A stretch of 64,000 bases of DNA from Tritrichomonas musculus. Taxonomy: Eukaryota > Parabasalia > Tritrichomonadida > Tritrichomonadidae. The stretch spans positions 1,736,001-1,800,000 of the forward strand of contig JAPFFF010000021.1 of the NCBI GenBank assembly GCA_039105265.1. The letters are read 5' to 3'. The position numbers and the translations under genes are program-made. The notes under the pieces are model-generated. The model ran no database searches, was not told the DNA's origin, and saw only the letters and a list, made by a program, of their open reading frames with translations. Of this stretch, positions 8,963-18,272 are shown in pieces. Position 1 is the stretch's first letter. Every line of letters starts with the position of its first letter.

Positions 8963-11900
8963 ATGCTTAGCCGTATTAGTAAGGAAGTCCAGGATCGCGT
9001 AACCCGTGAGCTTCTTATTTATTTAAATTTACGTGAAGTACCAAATGGACTCATCTATAATATATTGTATGTCATCGATAATCCAAGATTGTTCAATGAA
9101 GAGGCCAAAGAAATACTCGATGATCTGAAAGCCATGTACGATTCATCTAGAAATGGTAAACCACCTTTAAATAGTGTTGTTAATGGTACTGCCGCCAAGT
9201 TAAGAGATCTGAACCAATATTTGATTGACCCACAGTATAAAATCCCAGATCACTCAACCGAGGAGTTCATTAAGTTTTTATCTACTGAATTCAGCGCATC
9301 AGAGTTTGGCCTCCCTAGTACATTTCTTGGCACCCCTGCTATAACAGAGATCTTCCTGGCTATGAAGCACGTCATCGAGATGCCAGACATGTACGGTGAT
9401 GAGATAAAACAGGTAATCAAGGAGATGTTTGAAGCTTGGGATAAATACTACTATTATAAATCAGATGATGCTCACGAAAAAATTGTGAAGGAAAAGATTA
9501 AGCAGTATATCCCCATATACAAAAATATTGAACCATATATGGCACCTCAGCCGATTAGAACTCTTGCTTATTATAAGATCCAGGATCACGCAACCCGCGA
9601 GGTCATTAAGTTTTTATATAGTGAATGTGGTATATCAGATGAAGTCGTGAATAATATTATACAAGTCCTCACTAATATAGAAGTATACGTACCAGAGATA
9701 GTAAATGCAATCGATGAGATGAAACGCGCTTGGGAGTCTACCGACTTTAATAATCCTAATCAGGTTGAACGTTTGAAGCAAAGTCTTATGAATTATGTCA
9801 CGACTTACTTCAAAGATCCATATTCATATTTATGGACCCAAGCGATTGTTACTAGAGATCAACACCCGACATACCGTAAGATCCTTGAGTTTTTATCTAG
9901 TAAACGCAAAGCATCAGATGAAGAAATCCAAAAGTTGAAATGGGGTATCGAAAATTCATATGCTTACAAAGCAGAAGGATTACGTATACTCAATGATCTG
10001 AAAAGTGCTTGGGAGTCTATTACCAACTTTAATGATCCTAATCAGGTTAAACGTTTGAAGAGTCGGCTTGGTACTCTCGCCTACGAGTTCTTCACAGATT
10101 CGGATTTTTATCTGCAACCCCAAGAGCTTATAAATATCGTTGGTAAAGCCAAGGACCCCACATATCGTGAGCTTCTTATGGCTTTACATGACTACGATAT
10201 ATCAGATGAATACATCACCAATATGGTACATGTCATCAATAATCCAGATATGTATAATGATGAGATACTAAATTTCCTCCGAAACTTGAGAAAAGTGTTC
10301 TATGATCACGAACCGATGCGTACAATAGTACCTCATATGCTCGGTTTACTCGATGATCTGGATCTGACTAGTTTTCCCGGTTTCTTCGCGAGTTATAATC
10401 TGCAAAAATATTTGAAACCCAAAGTACCACCCCAACAGGAACCATTAGGGGATATCCCCGGATCGGAACCCCAAGGAGATCCAAGCGAAGTCCCTAGCGA
10501 AGTCCCTATCGCGAAATCATTATGGAATATTCCTGAACCCGAATCTGGCCCGAACCGCGAATTCATTAAGTTTTATACGTTTATACGTGTATATTTCAAA
10601 ATACCAGATGAAGACATCACTAATATGAAACATGTCATCACTAATCCAGATGCGTATAATGAGGAGTTAGTAAATGAAGTGCGTAGCATGATAGATATTT
10701 GGAATACATACGACGATAAGAAACGTGATCGTGAAAAAATTAAAGCAAGACTTAAACCTATTGTCGATACTTTCTTCAGAGACCTGCGTAAATATTTGGA
10801 ACCCCAGTCGAAGCCTCAAGCGAAGCCTCAATCGAAGTCCAAAGCGAAGCCATTAGGAGATATCCCAGGACCAGAACCCAAACCGAAACCCCAACCGAAG
10901 TCCAAAGCGGAACCCAAAGTACCACCCAAAGCGGAACCATTAGGGGACATTCCAGGATCAGAACCCCAGTCGAAGTCCAAAGCGAAGTCCCAGTCGAAGT
11001 CCAAAGCAAAGCCCAAAGCGGAACCCAAAGTACCACCCAAAGCGAAGCCATTAGCGGACATCCCAGGACCGGAACCCAAAGCGGAACCCATCAAAGAGGG
11101 TGATAGTATTGACGTCCAACACCGTAAGCTTCTTGAGTATTTATCTAGTGAATGCGGAGTGTCAGATGAAGACATCACTAATATGACACATGTCATCAAT
11201 AATCCAGAATTGTACGTCGATGCGATAGTAAATGCAATCGATAATATGAGGAAAGCTTATGCACGAACCCACTTAAATGATACTAGGTCTGTTGCAAGTT
11301 TGAAGAACCTCATTAAGCAGACCGCTTCAATGTATTTCAGAAATCCGAATAAATATTTGAAACCCCAAGGAGATCCAATCCCGAAGCCTCAAGCGAAGCC
11401 CAAACCGAAGTCCAAAGCGGAACCCAAAGTACCACCCAAACAGGAACCCCAGTCGAAGCCATTAGGAGATATCCCAGGATCGGTACCCCAAGGAGATCCA
11501 ATCCCGAAACCCCAACCGAAACCCCAGTCGAAGTCCAAAGCAAAGCCATTAGGAGATATCCCAGGATCGGTACCCCAACCGAAGTCATTAGGGGATAGTA
11601 TTGACGTCCAACACCGTAAGCTTCTTAAGTTTTTATCTAGTGAATGCGGAGTGTCAGATGAAGTCATCAATAAATTAATACATGTCATCAATAATCCAAA
11701 TTCGTACAATGATAAGATACTAAATGTGATCAAGGGGTTGAAACACAGATGGGAGATTATCACCAGTAAAGGTCATGATATTAACCCTGGTCGGGACCAA
11801 TATTGGAAGCAACATATTATGACTGATGTCACTACTTTCCTCAAAGAACTAGATCTATATTTGAATCCCCCAGGAGATCCAATCCAGGAACCCCAAGGAG

Positions 11901-14125
11901 ATCCAAGCAAAGTCCCTAGCGTGAAACCCAAACCGAAACCCCAAGCGAAGTCCCTACGGAAATCCCTACTGAAATCCCCAAAGAAGCCATTAGGGGATAT
12001 TCCAGGATCGGAACCCTCAGGAGATCCAAGCGAAGACTCAAGTGATGATGATGATGATGATTATAGCGAAGTCAAGTACCCCAAATACAATAAGATCCTT
12101 AGGTTTTTATCGGTTGTATGCGATATATCAAAATCGTTCATCAATAATATTATACAAGTCATCAATAATTCAGACTTGTACGACGAAGAGATAGTAAATG
12201 CGATCAATGAGATGAAGCAAAATTGGGACAAAACAGACTTTCATAGTAACGATCAGGTTGACGAGTTGAAGAAAAGGCTTACGATGTATGCCAAGACTTA
12301 CTTCCAATATCCGAACCAATATTTGAAACTCCAAGCGATACCCCAAGGAGATCCAAGCGAAGTCCCTAGCGAGGAACCATTAGGGGATATCCCTGAGATA
12401 GCACCCCAATCGAAGTCCAAAGCGGAACCCCCTGGAGATCCAATCGAGGAACCCTTGGAGATTCCATTAGCGGATATACCTGGATCGGTACCCAAGGTAG
12501 TAGCCCCTGGAGATCCAATCGAAGTCCCTAGCGAAGTCCCTATCGAGGAACCACATATCGAGGAGGAAGAGGAGGAACCGGAATTCAAAGCGACATCCCA
12601 ATTGATATCTCAAGCGATGACAAATATATCCCCTGAAATCGAGTATACAAATAATAACATTTTTTCTTCACCTAAAGAAACTATGTCAGAAGCACCATCC
12701 TTTATAGGATCTGATACACTTAACAATTTTAAGGGGATCGAGTCACCAGAAGATGATGATATTGGTAATTGGGGTCATGATGAGGGTACAGCATCATTCA
12801 TAGAAGATCTAACTCAAGAAACCCCATTTGACAATACACAATTATTATCCGAATACCAAGCCAAAAGACGTGGAACCACGGGAATCCGAAAAGGTAAAGG
12901 TTATGAACAAGTATCTGATGCGATGGGTAAGTTTAAAATACACAATTTATCAAAGGTTCATGACACATCTAAATACAAACGCGACTTCCTCGACTTAATC
13001 ATTAATGGGAACTATCGAATTAAATATATTCCAGATGCAGCTCAAAGAGATACTGCACATGAATACTGCAAGAATCATCTCGATGCTGATGGAATACCTT
13101 TATACAGATTATTACCAACCAATTCCCAAGACCCATTAGGCAATTCCATTACTGATCTTAATGGAGACCAGGTTGATGATATTGTCCTTGTTGATAAACG
13201 TGGTAGTCCAGTCATTATAAATGGATATCAACTCGTTCAAGCATCACCATATAAGAAGGCTTGGGCTGCAACATACTCGACAAAGCAAGCTCGTAAACAG
13301 AACCCATTTAATGCGTGGTTGGCTGATATGTTCCAGAAATCGCTTTATAAGGTTAATTGGGAAACTGGTGAGTATGAGCTGGAGGCGAATAAGAGTATGA
13401 GTGATATGATTGATACTTATTCAAAGATTGGATTACCTAAACCCAGAATAAGTAAACGATTAACACCAAATTCATATTGGGCATCTGTGTTCTCCCATTT
13501 ATGGCATTTCTTTTGGAATCAGTACTATAAGCCTGTTGGTCCACTCAGGAAATTAACAGATTATCTCACTAGTACTAATGCAATGTTTGCTGTACTATAT
13601 GATCAACCAGCTCTACGTTCCATTGAAGCTAGTAGAGGTCGGAAGATAGGCTATTCAGATTGGCTCCTTTATAAGAAGGTCAATTCCAGGGAATATAATG
13701 TATCTGTTGGTAGAAAACTTCAAGAAGATACTCAGGACGTCATTAGTAAGCATATTAATTTCACTACTAATGATGCAATGGTTCAAGAGGAAAAATGGGA
13801 TGAACGTTTCAAATTCATCATGAACAGACTCGTTTATGTTGTATTCATAAATGGTATGAAGGTAGACCCTTCTAAAGCGTCAAGTCAAGGGTCGTTGCAA
13901 AAGTTATATAATACTGCTGTTTATGGAGACAAGAAGCGTTTGAAGTATAATCGAGATCAGTACAAAAATAATCTCATCCAATTCCTGGATACTGATCTTT
14001 ATAAGAATAGGGGATATGCTGAATACAAGGAGTCTAAAGCTCAATCAGCTGAAGAGGCTCGTAAAAATGCTGTAAAACAATACTTCATAGACGACTTTGA
14101 GCAATTAGAAGAAGCAGAAGAATGA
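8963..14125 (+). CDS. Giant helical-repeat and Pro/Lys-linker protein of Maverick A
   Basis: A 1,720-residue protein with nine copies of a ~75-85-residue helical unit. Unit cores look like LLEFLSSECGVSDEDITNM followed by HVINNP and a second helix; they start near 8990, 9250, 9580, 9860, 10160, 10550, 11120, 11610 and 12080. From about 10,430 on, the units are separated by low-complexity linkers built from PKSKAEPK, GDIPGSEP and GDPSEVP. From ~12,800 a non-repetitive ~430-residue C-terminal domain follows; it contains DLNGDQVDDIVLVDKRG, an EF-hand/dockerin-like DxNxDxxxD calcium-loop pattern. I do not recognise a family. Its size and modular design suggest a virion tegument, scaffold or tail component, which is inference. 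It converges on the 452-residue gene, with 70 bases between the stop codons. Confidence 0.8.
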   Translation: MLSRISKEVQDRVTRELLIYLNLREVPNGLIYNILYVIDNPRLFNEEAKEILDDLKAMYDSSRNGKPPLNSVVNGTAAKLRDLNQYLIDPQYKIPDHSTEEFIKFLSTEFSASEFGLPSTFLGTPAITEIFLAMKHVIEMPDMYGDEIKQVIKEMFEAWDKYYYYKSDDAHEKIVKEKIKQYIPIYKNIEPYMAPQPIRTLAYYKIQDHATREVIKFLYSECGISDEVVNNIIQVLTNIEVYVPEIVNAIDEMKRAWESTDFNNPNQVERLKQSLMNYVTTYFKDPYSYLWTQAIVTRDQHPTYRKILEFLSSKRKASDEEIQKLKWGIENSYAYKAEGLRILNDLKSAWESITNFNDPNQVKRLKSRLGTLAYEFFTDSDFYLQPQELINIVGKAKDPTYRELLMALHDYDISDEYITNMVHVINNPDMYNDEILNFLRNLRKVFYDHEPMRTIVPHMLGLLDDLDLTSFPGFFASYNLQKYLKPKVPPQQEPLGDIPGSEPQGDPSEVPSEVPIAKSLWNIPEPESGPNREFIKFYTFIRVYFKIPDEDITNMKHVITNPDAYNEELVNEVRSMIDIWNTYDDKKRDREKIKARLKPIVDTFFRDLRKYLEPQSKPQAKPQSKSKAKPLGDIPGPEPKPKPQPKSKAEPKVPPKAEPLGDIPGSEPQSKSKAKSQSKSKAKPKAEPKVPPKAKPLADIPGPEPKAEPIKEGDSIDVQHRKLLEYLSSECGVSDEDITNMTHVINNPELYVDAIVNAIDNMRKAYARTHLNDTRSVASLKNLIKQTASMYFRNPNKYLKPQGDPIPKPQAKPKPKSKAEPKVPPKQEPQSKPLGDIPGSVPQGDPIPKPQPKPQSKSKAKPLGDIPGSVPQPKSLGDSIDVQHRKLLKFLSSECGVSDEVINKLIHVINNPNSYNDKILNVIKGLKHRWEIITSKGHDINPGRDQYWKQHIMTDVTTFLKELDLYLNPPGDPIQEPQGDPSKVPSVKPKPKPQAKSLRKSLLKSPKKPLGDIPGSEPSGDPSEDSSDDDDDDYSEVKYPKYNKILRFLSVVCDISKSFINNIIQVINNSDLYDEEIVNAINEMKQNWDKTDFHSNDQVDELKKRLTMYAKTYFQYPNQYLKLQAIPQGDPSEVPSEEPLGDIPEIAPQSKSKAEPPGDPIEEPLEIPLADIPGSVPKVVAPGDPIEVPSEVPIEEPHIEEEEEEPEFKATSQLISQAMTNISPEIEYTNNNIFSSPKETMSEAPSFIGSDTLNNFKGIESPEDDDIGNWGHDEGTASFIEDLTQETPFDNTQLLSEYQAKRRGTTGIRKGKGYEQVSDAMGKFKIHNLSKVHDTSKYKRDFLDLIINGNYRIKYIPDAAQRDTAHEYCKNHLDADGIPLYRLLPTNSQDPLGNSITDLNGDQVDDIVLVDKRGSPVIINGYQLVQASPYKKAWAATYSTKQARKQNPFNAWLADMFQKSLYKVNWETGEYELEANKSMSDMIDTYSKIGLPKPRISKRLTPNSYWASVFSHLWHFFWNQYYKPVGPLRKLTDYLTSTNAMFAVLYDQPALRSIEASRGRKIGYSDWLLYKKVNSREYNVSVGRKLQEDTQDVISKHINFTTNDAMVQEEKWDERFKFIMNRLVYVVFINGMKVDPSKASSQGSLQKLYNTAVYGDKKRLKYNRDQYKNNLIQFLDTDLYKNRGYAEYKESKAQSAEEARKNAVKQYFIDDFEQLEEAEE
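10430..12570 (+). repeat. Degenerate Pro/Lys/Ser/Glu linker repeats
   Basis: Several blocks of 6-15-base repeats (such as CCCAAAGCGGAA and CCATTAGGGGATATCCC) alternate with the helical units of the giant protein. Near-identity over long blocks points to repeated unequal exchange or gene conversion inside the gene. Confidence 0.75.
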
Positions 14126-14195
14126 ATTTAATCGGGGATATCACCCATATCATTATCTTTGTTAAAACCTTGGAACCCAAACCCTTTGAATTTAA

Positions 14196-15554
14196 TTACC
14201 GGCGGATGCTTGCAGCGGATGGCTTTGCCGTAGATGGCTTCGCCGTAGATGGCTTCGCCGTAGATGGCTTTGCAGCAGACCTGGTTTTAGAACTACTATT
14301 TTTGGACTTAGCTGATGACGGTCTAGGCATCATATCGGGTGGAATATGTATCTTGCTATTCAAACCACGTGATGACAAACCACTAGTAGATGATATATGT
14401 GGAGGTGGTTGGATAGGTTGTATTGGTGATTCAGGTGCCATGAACTGATATATTTCAGTTGATTCACTATTATCAAGGTCCTCAATATGCAGACTTTGGG
14501 AGTTAGAACGCAGTTCGCTAGCGCTCGGCAATGAAATTGCTTCCTGCTTGGGCTGGAATCCGATGTTTTTGAATGATGGTCCAAATGATACCGAATTGGA
14601 TTTGGATGGTGTTGGAGTATCACGTATTCTATCACGCGGTTTGCTAGCAATTCGGTTTTGACTCTTGTTTGGTGTTAGAACCCTAGCTGATGATTGTATG
14701 CTTGGATTACTTATGGCCTCGAAATCGAGCTTGCTTTGCTGTAGTCTATTTCGAATATTTCTAACCAGGTCATACTGTGTTTCATATTTTACGCGATATT
14801 CCTGCTTATCACCATTTTTCTTAGCTAGAGTAATTGGTGCGGTTGCAGGCCGAATATCCGTCGAACGATATACACCATTGCCATCAACCTTGGGCTGTTT
14901 GCGTATATCATTAATACGTTGTTCAGTTGTAATTGGCGTTACACCTGGTGGTGGTGGAAGGGGTTTTGGACGAGGTGCATTTGTGGGTTTTTTGGCAAAT
15001 GCAAACTCAATATTCTTCTCACTTTGTCTGGACTTATTAGGGCTGTGATATACACGAGTGTTTTGAACAATATTCACAGTAGGTATTTGGTCACTCTCTT
15101 CAGCCAATAATGGGATATAAAATCCTACGTCGCTACTCCGCCCAACTGTTAGCCGAACTTTATTAACAATGTTTACCTCGAAATATTTAACTGGCAAACA
15201 TATATTCATATTATCAGTTAGTCGAGTTGGACGTTTCCCTGGGAACTTCTCTAGATAAACAACATCTTTATCGAATGAGTTTTCCCAAGTCCAGATATAA
15301 TCCGCATCATACGAATTTGACAAACAGAAGTAATATTTTATAGACTTAATTCCAATGCCATCCTCATCAGGCTCTTTTCGAGCAAAGAAGTTACGTACAA
15401 ATGGTGGTGGTATTATCACGTGAGGTATTATATAAATGGTGTGACCATTTGGACTAATAGTTATTTGATCTATAGCATTGTTTTTATGTAAATTATCATA
15501 TTGTCCGGGTTCTATCGTGAGAGTATTAGTCGCATGATCATAATGTTTACTCAT
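14196..15554 (-). CDS. 452-residue beta-rich head with basic Ser/Pro tail
   Basis: Residues 1-155 are predicted by eye to be beta-rich (TLTIEPGQYDNL, ITISPNGHTIYIIPH, FEVNIVNKVRLTVG). The rest is disordered, rich in Pro, Ser and Arg/Lys, and ends in four KPSTA repeats. The head could be a single jelly roll and the tail could bind DNA, so a minor capsid or penton-like or core protein is possible; neither is proven. A TATTTTTG motif lies 5 bases before the ATG at 15,554. It precedes the 110-residue gene and the integrase on the same strand, spaced 4-40 bases apart. Confidence 0.65.
   Translation of the reverse strand: MSKHYDHATNTLTIEPGQYDNLHKNNAIDQITISPNGHTIYIIPHVIIPPPFVRNFFARKEPDEDGIGIKSIKYYFCLSNSYDADYIWTWENSFDKDVVYLEKFPGKRPTRLTDNMNICLPVKYFEVNIVNKVRLTVGRSSDVGFYIPLLAEESDQIPTVNIVQNTRVYHSPNKSRQSEKNIEFAFAKKPTNAPRPKPLPPPPGVTPITTEQRINDIRKQPKVDGNGVYRSTDIRPATAPITLAKKNGDKQEYRVKYETQYDLVRNIRNRLQQSKLDFEAISNPSIQSSARVLTPNKSQNRIASKPRDRIRDTPTPSKSNSVSFGPSFKNIGFQPKQEAISLPSASELRSNSQSLHIEDLDNSESTEIYQFMAPESPIQPIQPPPHISSTSGLSSRGLNSKIHIPPDMMPRPSSAKSKNSSSKTRSAAKPSTAKPSTAKPSTAKPSAASIRR
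14211..14276 (-). repeat. 15-bp tandem repeat encoding KPSTA
   Basis: About four copies of a unit read as GTAGATGGCTTCGCC on the plus strand encode the C-terminal KPSTA repeats. Near-perfect identity indicates recent expansion. Confidence 0.8.
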
Positions 15555-15559
15555 TTACC

Positions 15560-15567
15560 CAAAAATA
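15560..15567 (-). promoter_or_regulatory. TATTTTTG motif upstream of the 452-residue gene
   Basis: The minus strand reads TATTTTTG followed by GGTAA and the ATG: one of the two shortest spacings (5 bases) seen for this motif. Confidence 0.4.
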
Positions 15568-15592
15568 AACTCCTATATGGGCCATACTGTGG

Positions 15593-15925
15593 TCAATAGA
15601 TTAGCAAGCAGGATAGCACGAATGCATCGGGTTTTATCTCATTACCATACAGGTCTGTGAACCATATTTTGAAATCCCGCTTGGTCCTATTGAGCATCTC
15701 ATATTTGCGATACTTGGTTTGCCGTCTGTTGGCTAGCATTATGAAGTGGTCACAGTATGGGTCGAATTCAACAATATCCGAGTGTACCATCAAATCACCG
15801 ATGATGGTCTTATTCAGGATAGCTCCCACATACTGCACTACGATGTACTTCTTATTGCGACTATATATGAAGTCCTCAGGTAGCTTAAACTCGGTGGTCT
15901 GTGTATGGAAATAGCGCTTTGGCAT
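15593..15925 (-). CDS. Small 110-residue Maverick A protein, possibly capsid-associated
   Basis: A compact basic and aromatic-rich protein. Its C-terminal block FKIWFTDLYGNEIKPDAF resembles in layout the end of the 448-residue protein of Maverick B (FWIEFYDKNEIKIPLP): a beta strand, an Asp/Asn-Gly-type turn, then a hydrophobic closing strand. That pattern is frequent in virion proteins of Polinton-like elements, so I infer a minor structural role. It sits 3 bases after the integrase stop and on the same strand. No catalytic motif is visible. Confidence 0.6.
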   Translation of the reverse strand: MPKRYFHTQTTEFKLPEDFIYSRNKKYIVVQYVGAILNKTIIGDLMVHSDIVEFDPYCDHFIMLANRRQTKYRKYEMLNRTKRDFKIWFTDLYGNEIKPDAFVLSCLLIY

Positions 15926-15928
15926 TTA

Positions 15929-17155
15929 TTAGATAGCAAAGTACTGCTTATAGTCTTTACCTAGTGATGCATAATTGGGTGCCACGAATCGGGTATACAT
16001 AATGGGGATAGTTACGGTAGCTCGCTCATCATCAGACTTAGGCGTTCGACCAGTTTTGGTTTTGGTATACGGTACATAGAACGCAGTTCCTGCTTGATTA
16101 TCATCATTCAACTGGAATCTACGATATGGCTTCAGCAATTTGCATTCGACGTTCCCATTATGGTATCTAATGAATTCGGCAATCTCATTGAATATGCGCC
16201 TATGCTTCTCATGCTTCTTCTCAGTTTTGGATGTATCGTAATGGACCAATATGATATTGCCCTTGCGATAGCTCAGTAGTCCACCCATTTGCATATTATT
16301 TTTGACTCGACGTAGCCGCCGTTGGCAATCCCTGATGTATCTCCATTCCAAATCTGGGTTGTGCTGCATTTGATTGGGTGTGTAGTATATCCACTTTGGT
16401 ACCCTTGCTAGATACGGGTCATATTGGGTTCCATCACCTGGATAATTGGGATTGGGCATTCGTAGAGACCGATGTGGTGTGTTGTTATAGAAGTGTACCA
16501 TCTGTTGCATCAGGTATGGGTCTCCAATCCGACGATTATCTAAACCGAATGCATTACGGAGTGTCCTGATGGTTGCATCAACGATTTTGTGAGCGTTGTT
16601 GTGTTTGGATTTATCGACAATCACTGCATTGCGGTCAATCAACACATTTTTGGTACCTCTATATTTACTTCTGGATGGATTGTAGCGGCCAAGTATATCA
16701 AGCACTTTGAGTAGGTTATTCTCACCATCGCATTTGATGGTATTGAATTTGAAGTCATCATATTTCTCAAGAATGATTTTGGTGTATGCAGTCTTGATGG
16801 TATCAGCTAGTCTGTTCTTAAGCGGTTCCACAATTAGATACCGTGTGTTGACATTCACCATGATGAGGTAAATGGTTTCATGGACTACCACGGACTCGGT
16901 TCCATTAGCCCTTGTGGTGTAATTCGCAAACATCAAATCGACTTCCCAGCATCCGGGTTCCAATGAGAAATCCGGTTTTGAATAGGGACTGCATGATTTC
17001 AATTTGAAGTCCTTCACGAATGGCTCATGATGAGTTTCTGGGTTGATGATGAACTGTGATGGGTCCAATTTCGATATCTTGGATTTGAATGGGTACTTGA
17101 GCAGCGAATTGTACTCATTGTCGAATATCTTGAACGATTTCCTGTTGTCGGTCAT
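15929..17155 (-). CDS. INT: rve-type (retrovirus-like) integrase of Maverick A
   Basis: This 408-residue protein has the RNase H-like integrase core that inserts Polinton DNA and makes the short target duplication. The first acid is D73 in WEVDLMF and the second is D143 in IKCDGENN. The third position falls in AHKIVDATIRTLR, where the usual Glu is replaced by Asp (D193). The conserved helix with TLRN and the motif FYNNTPHRSL that follows are intact and typical of the family. The C-terminal 150 residues are basic, as expected for DNA binding. No HHCC zinc finger is visible at the N terminus. A TATTTTTG motif precedes the ATG by 8 bases. Confidence 0.9.
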   Translation of the reverse strand: MTDNRKSFKIFDNEYNSLLKYPFKSKISKLDPSQFIINPETHHEPFVKDFKLKSCSPYSKPDFSLEPGCWEVDLMFANYTTRANGTESVVVHETIYLIMVNVNTRYLIVEPLKNRLADTIKTAYTKIILEKYDDFKFNTIKCDGENNLLKVLDILGRYNPSRSKYRGTKNVLIDRNAVIVDKSKHNNAHKIVDATIRTLRNAFGLDNRRIGDPYLMQQMVHFYNNTPHRSLRMPNPNYPGDGTQYDPYLARVPKWIYYTPNQMQHNPDLEWRYIRDCQRRLRRVKNNMQMGGLLSYRKGNIILVHYDTSKTEKKHEKHRRIFNEIAEFIRYHNGNVECKLLKPYRRFQLNDDNQAGTAFYVPYTKTKTGRTPKSDDERATVTIPIMYTRFVAPNYASLGKDYKQYFAI

Positions 17156-17163
17156 TTAATGTG

Positions 17164-17171
17164 CAAAAATA
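17164..17171 (-). promoter_or_regulatory. TATTTTTG motif upstream of integrase A
   Basis: The minus strand reads TATTTTTGCACATTAA then ATG. The motif lies between the integrase start and the hairpin cassette at 17,184-17,263. Confidence 0.4.
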
Positions 17172-17183
17172 GTGGTCTCAATC

Positions 17184-17207
17184 GGTCTGGTAGAATTCTA
17201 CCACACC
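17184..17207. terminator. Hairpin with GGTAGAATTCTACC core (second cassette)
   Basis: The perfect palindrome at 17,189-17,202 with GGT/ACC arms repeats the hairpin at 6,626-6,651. It lies between the end of the 77-residue gene and the start of the integrase, both on the minus strand, so it would sit at a transcript boundary. Confidence 0.45.
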
Positions 17208-17237
17208 CCATATTTAGTGGTTATCTCCATGAAATCC

Positions 17238-17263
17238 GGGTCTGCGGGAAATCCCGTCGACCC
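17238..17263. terminator. Hairpin with GGGTC/GACCC arms (second cassette)
   Basis: GGGTC and CGGGA arms pair with TCCCG and GACCC, as in the hairpin at 6,571-6,596. The two cassettes are inverted copies over about 85 bases. It is 6 bases from the stop codon of the 77-residue gene, so a 3'-end signal is the simplest reading. Confidence 0.45.
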
Positions 17264-17268
17264 CATAT

Positions 17269-17502
17269 TTAGCGGTTATCGCTTGATAATTCAGCGAGCT
17301 CATTCTCGAGTTTGGCGACCTTCTCCTTCAGACTATTGATATCCTCAATCAGTGATTCACGAACGGCTAGTCCATTGCTACCCAGCATACCCCCTTTGAT
17401 GTTATTGAGGTGGCCCTTATACATATAGCACTTCTCCTTGAGATCGTGTTTGATGCGCTTAAGCTCTGGAATCTCCTTCTTGTATTCTCCCAATTCAGTC
17501 AT
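17269..17502 (-). CDS. 77-residue coiled-coil protein
   Basis: Lys/Glu/Leu-rich throughout, with heptad-like spacing, especially SLKEKVAKLENELAELSS at the C terminus. No enzyme motif is seen. It is probably a small oligomerising accessory protein of the element. The ATG at 17,502 is 34 bases from the divergent ATG at 17,537, so the two share a promoter region with T-rich tracts on each strand. ATG start, stop and compact spacing to its neighbours support a real gene. Confidence 0.55.
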   Translation of the reverse strand: MTELGEYKKEIPELKRIKHDLKEKCYMYKGHLNNIKGGMLGSNGLAVRESLIEDINSLKEKVAKLENELAELSSDNR

Positions 17503-17536
17503 TTAGATATGAAAAAAAGTGTTTTTTCAAGATTAA

Positions 17537-17764
17537 ATGTCATATGAAGAACGCCGTGTATTAAGAGATTCAAATGGGCTCACGTATTTCAATCACCTGG
17601 AACGTCACATGCGAAATAGGCGAACTATGAGTTGTACCAAACCCACAGTCCCAAAATATGAAGATAAGGGGTGTGTTGTGCATGACCCAATCATCAAGTC
17701 AACATCATCAACTCTACACCGCTCACTCAATCACCAGGTAATCCCAAATAATTCCAAGATCTAA
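17537..17764 (+). CDS. 75-residue basic protein of unknown function
   Basis: A short basic protein (LERHMRNRRTMSCTKPTVPK) with Cys, His and Arg but no recognised motif. It sits between divergent and convergent minus-strand genes; its stop codon overlaps the stop of the 153-residue gene by a few bases. A T-rich tract and GATTAA precede the ATG. Reality rests on the tight packing and the start context; a spurious ORF is possible. Confidence 0.45.
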   Translation: MSYEERRVLRDSNGLTYFNHLERHMRNRRTMSCTKPTVPKYEDKGCVVHDPIIKSTSSTLHRSLNHQVIPNNSKI

Positions 17765-18222
17765 TGCCTCAGGAGACTGTTCACTGCATCAGTACACTCA
17801 TTCACAGTACTGGTGAGCTGATTTATTTTTGTGGTGATCACGCCAATGGTGTTCTCCAGAGTGGTAATCCGTTTGGTGTATTCATCAACTGTTGACTGCA
17901 ATGCATTGATGTCAGCTCGAATGCTTGCGAATTGGATCTCCACCAGGTTGTCACTATCGGCTGGCTTGGTGATCTTCTTGAGAAACACATTACTGGAGCC
18001 ATCCTTGCCAGTGCGTTTGGTAATCCTGTACTCGCATTCGGGGGTGATTATTTTGTAGGTTTTATTGAGGTAATTGGTGGTCTTCTCATTGAACATGTCC
18101 TTGTACTTCTGGTAGAACAGATCGAACTCCTCTACTGAGTTGAACGTGCGTTGCTCCATCTTGTTATCATTAATAACCCTGATATCGCAATGCGCTATAT
18201 ATTTCATATTATCCGTATTCAT
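17761..18222 (-). CDS. 153-residue protein with C-terminal coiled coil
   Basis: I start it at the ATG at 18,222 (MNTDNMKYIAHCD) because a TATTTTTG motif lies 11 bases upstream; the longer frame only opens with a TTG. The N-terminal ~95 residues look alpha/beta. The last ~55 form a clear trimeric-looking coiled coil (LQSTVDEYTKRITTLENT, then LTSTVNECTDAVNSL). This is a layout common for small virion spikes or fibre adaptors, but no family is recognised. Downstream of and on the same strand as the 83-residue amphipathic protein. Confidence 0.6.
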   Translation of the reverse strand: MNTDNMKYIAHCDIRVINDNKMEQRTFNSVEEFDLFYQKYKDMFNEKTTNYLNKTYKIITPECEYRITKRTGKDGSSNVFLKKITKPADSDNLVEIQFASIRADINALQSTVDEYTKRITTLENTIGVITTKINQLTSTVNECTDAVNSLLRH

Positions 18223-18233
18223 TTCAAAACGGA

Positions 18234-18241
18234 CAAAAATA
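18234..18241 (-). promoter_or_regulatory. TATTTTTG motif before the 153-residue gene
   Basis: The minus strand reads TATTTTTGTCCGTTTTGAA then ATG. This decides the start of the gene against the longer TTG-opened frame. Confidence 0.4.
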
Positions 18242-18272
18242 TATTCATATGTATGTGGATATTCTATGATGA

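Noticed and set aside
14122-14448. Plus-strand ORF with DGFAVDGFAVDGFA repeats
   Set aside because: It is the antisense of the KPSTA repeats at the end of the 452-residue gene, which has better start context and composition.
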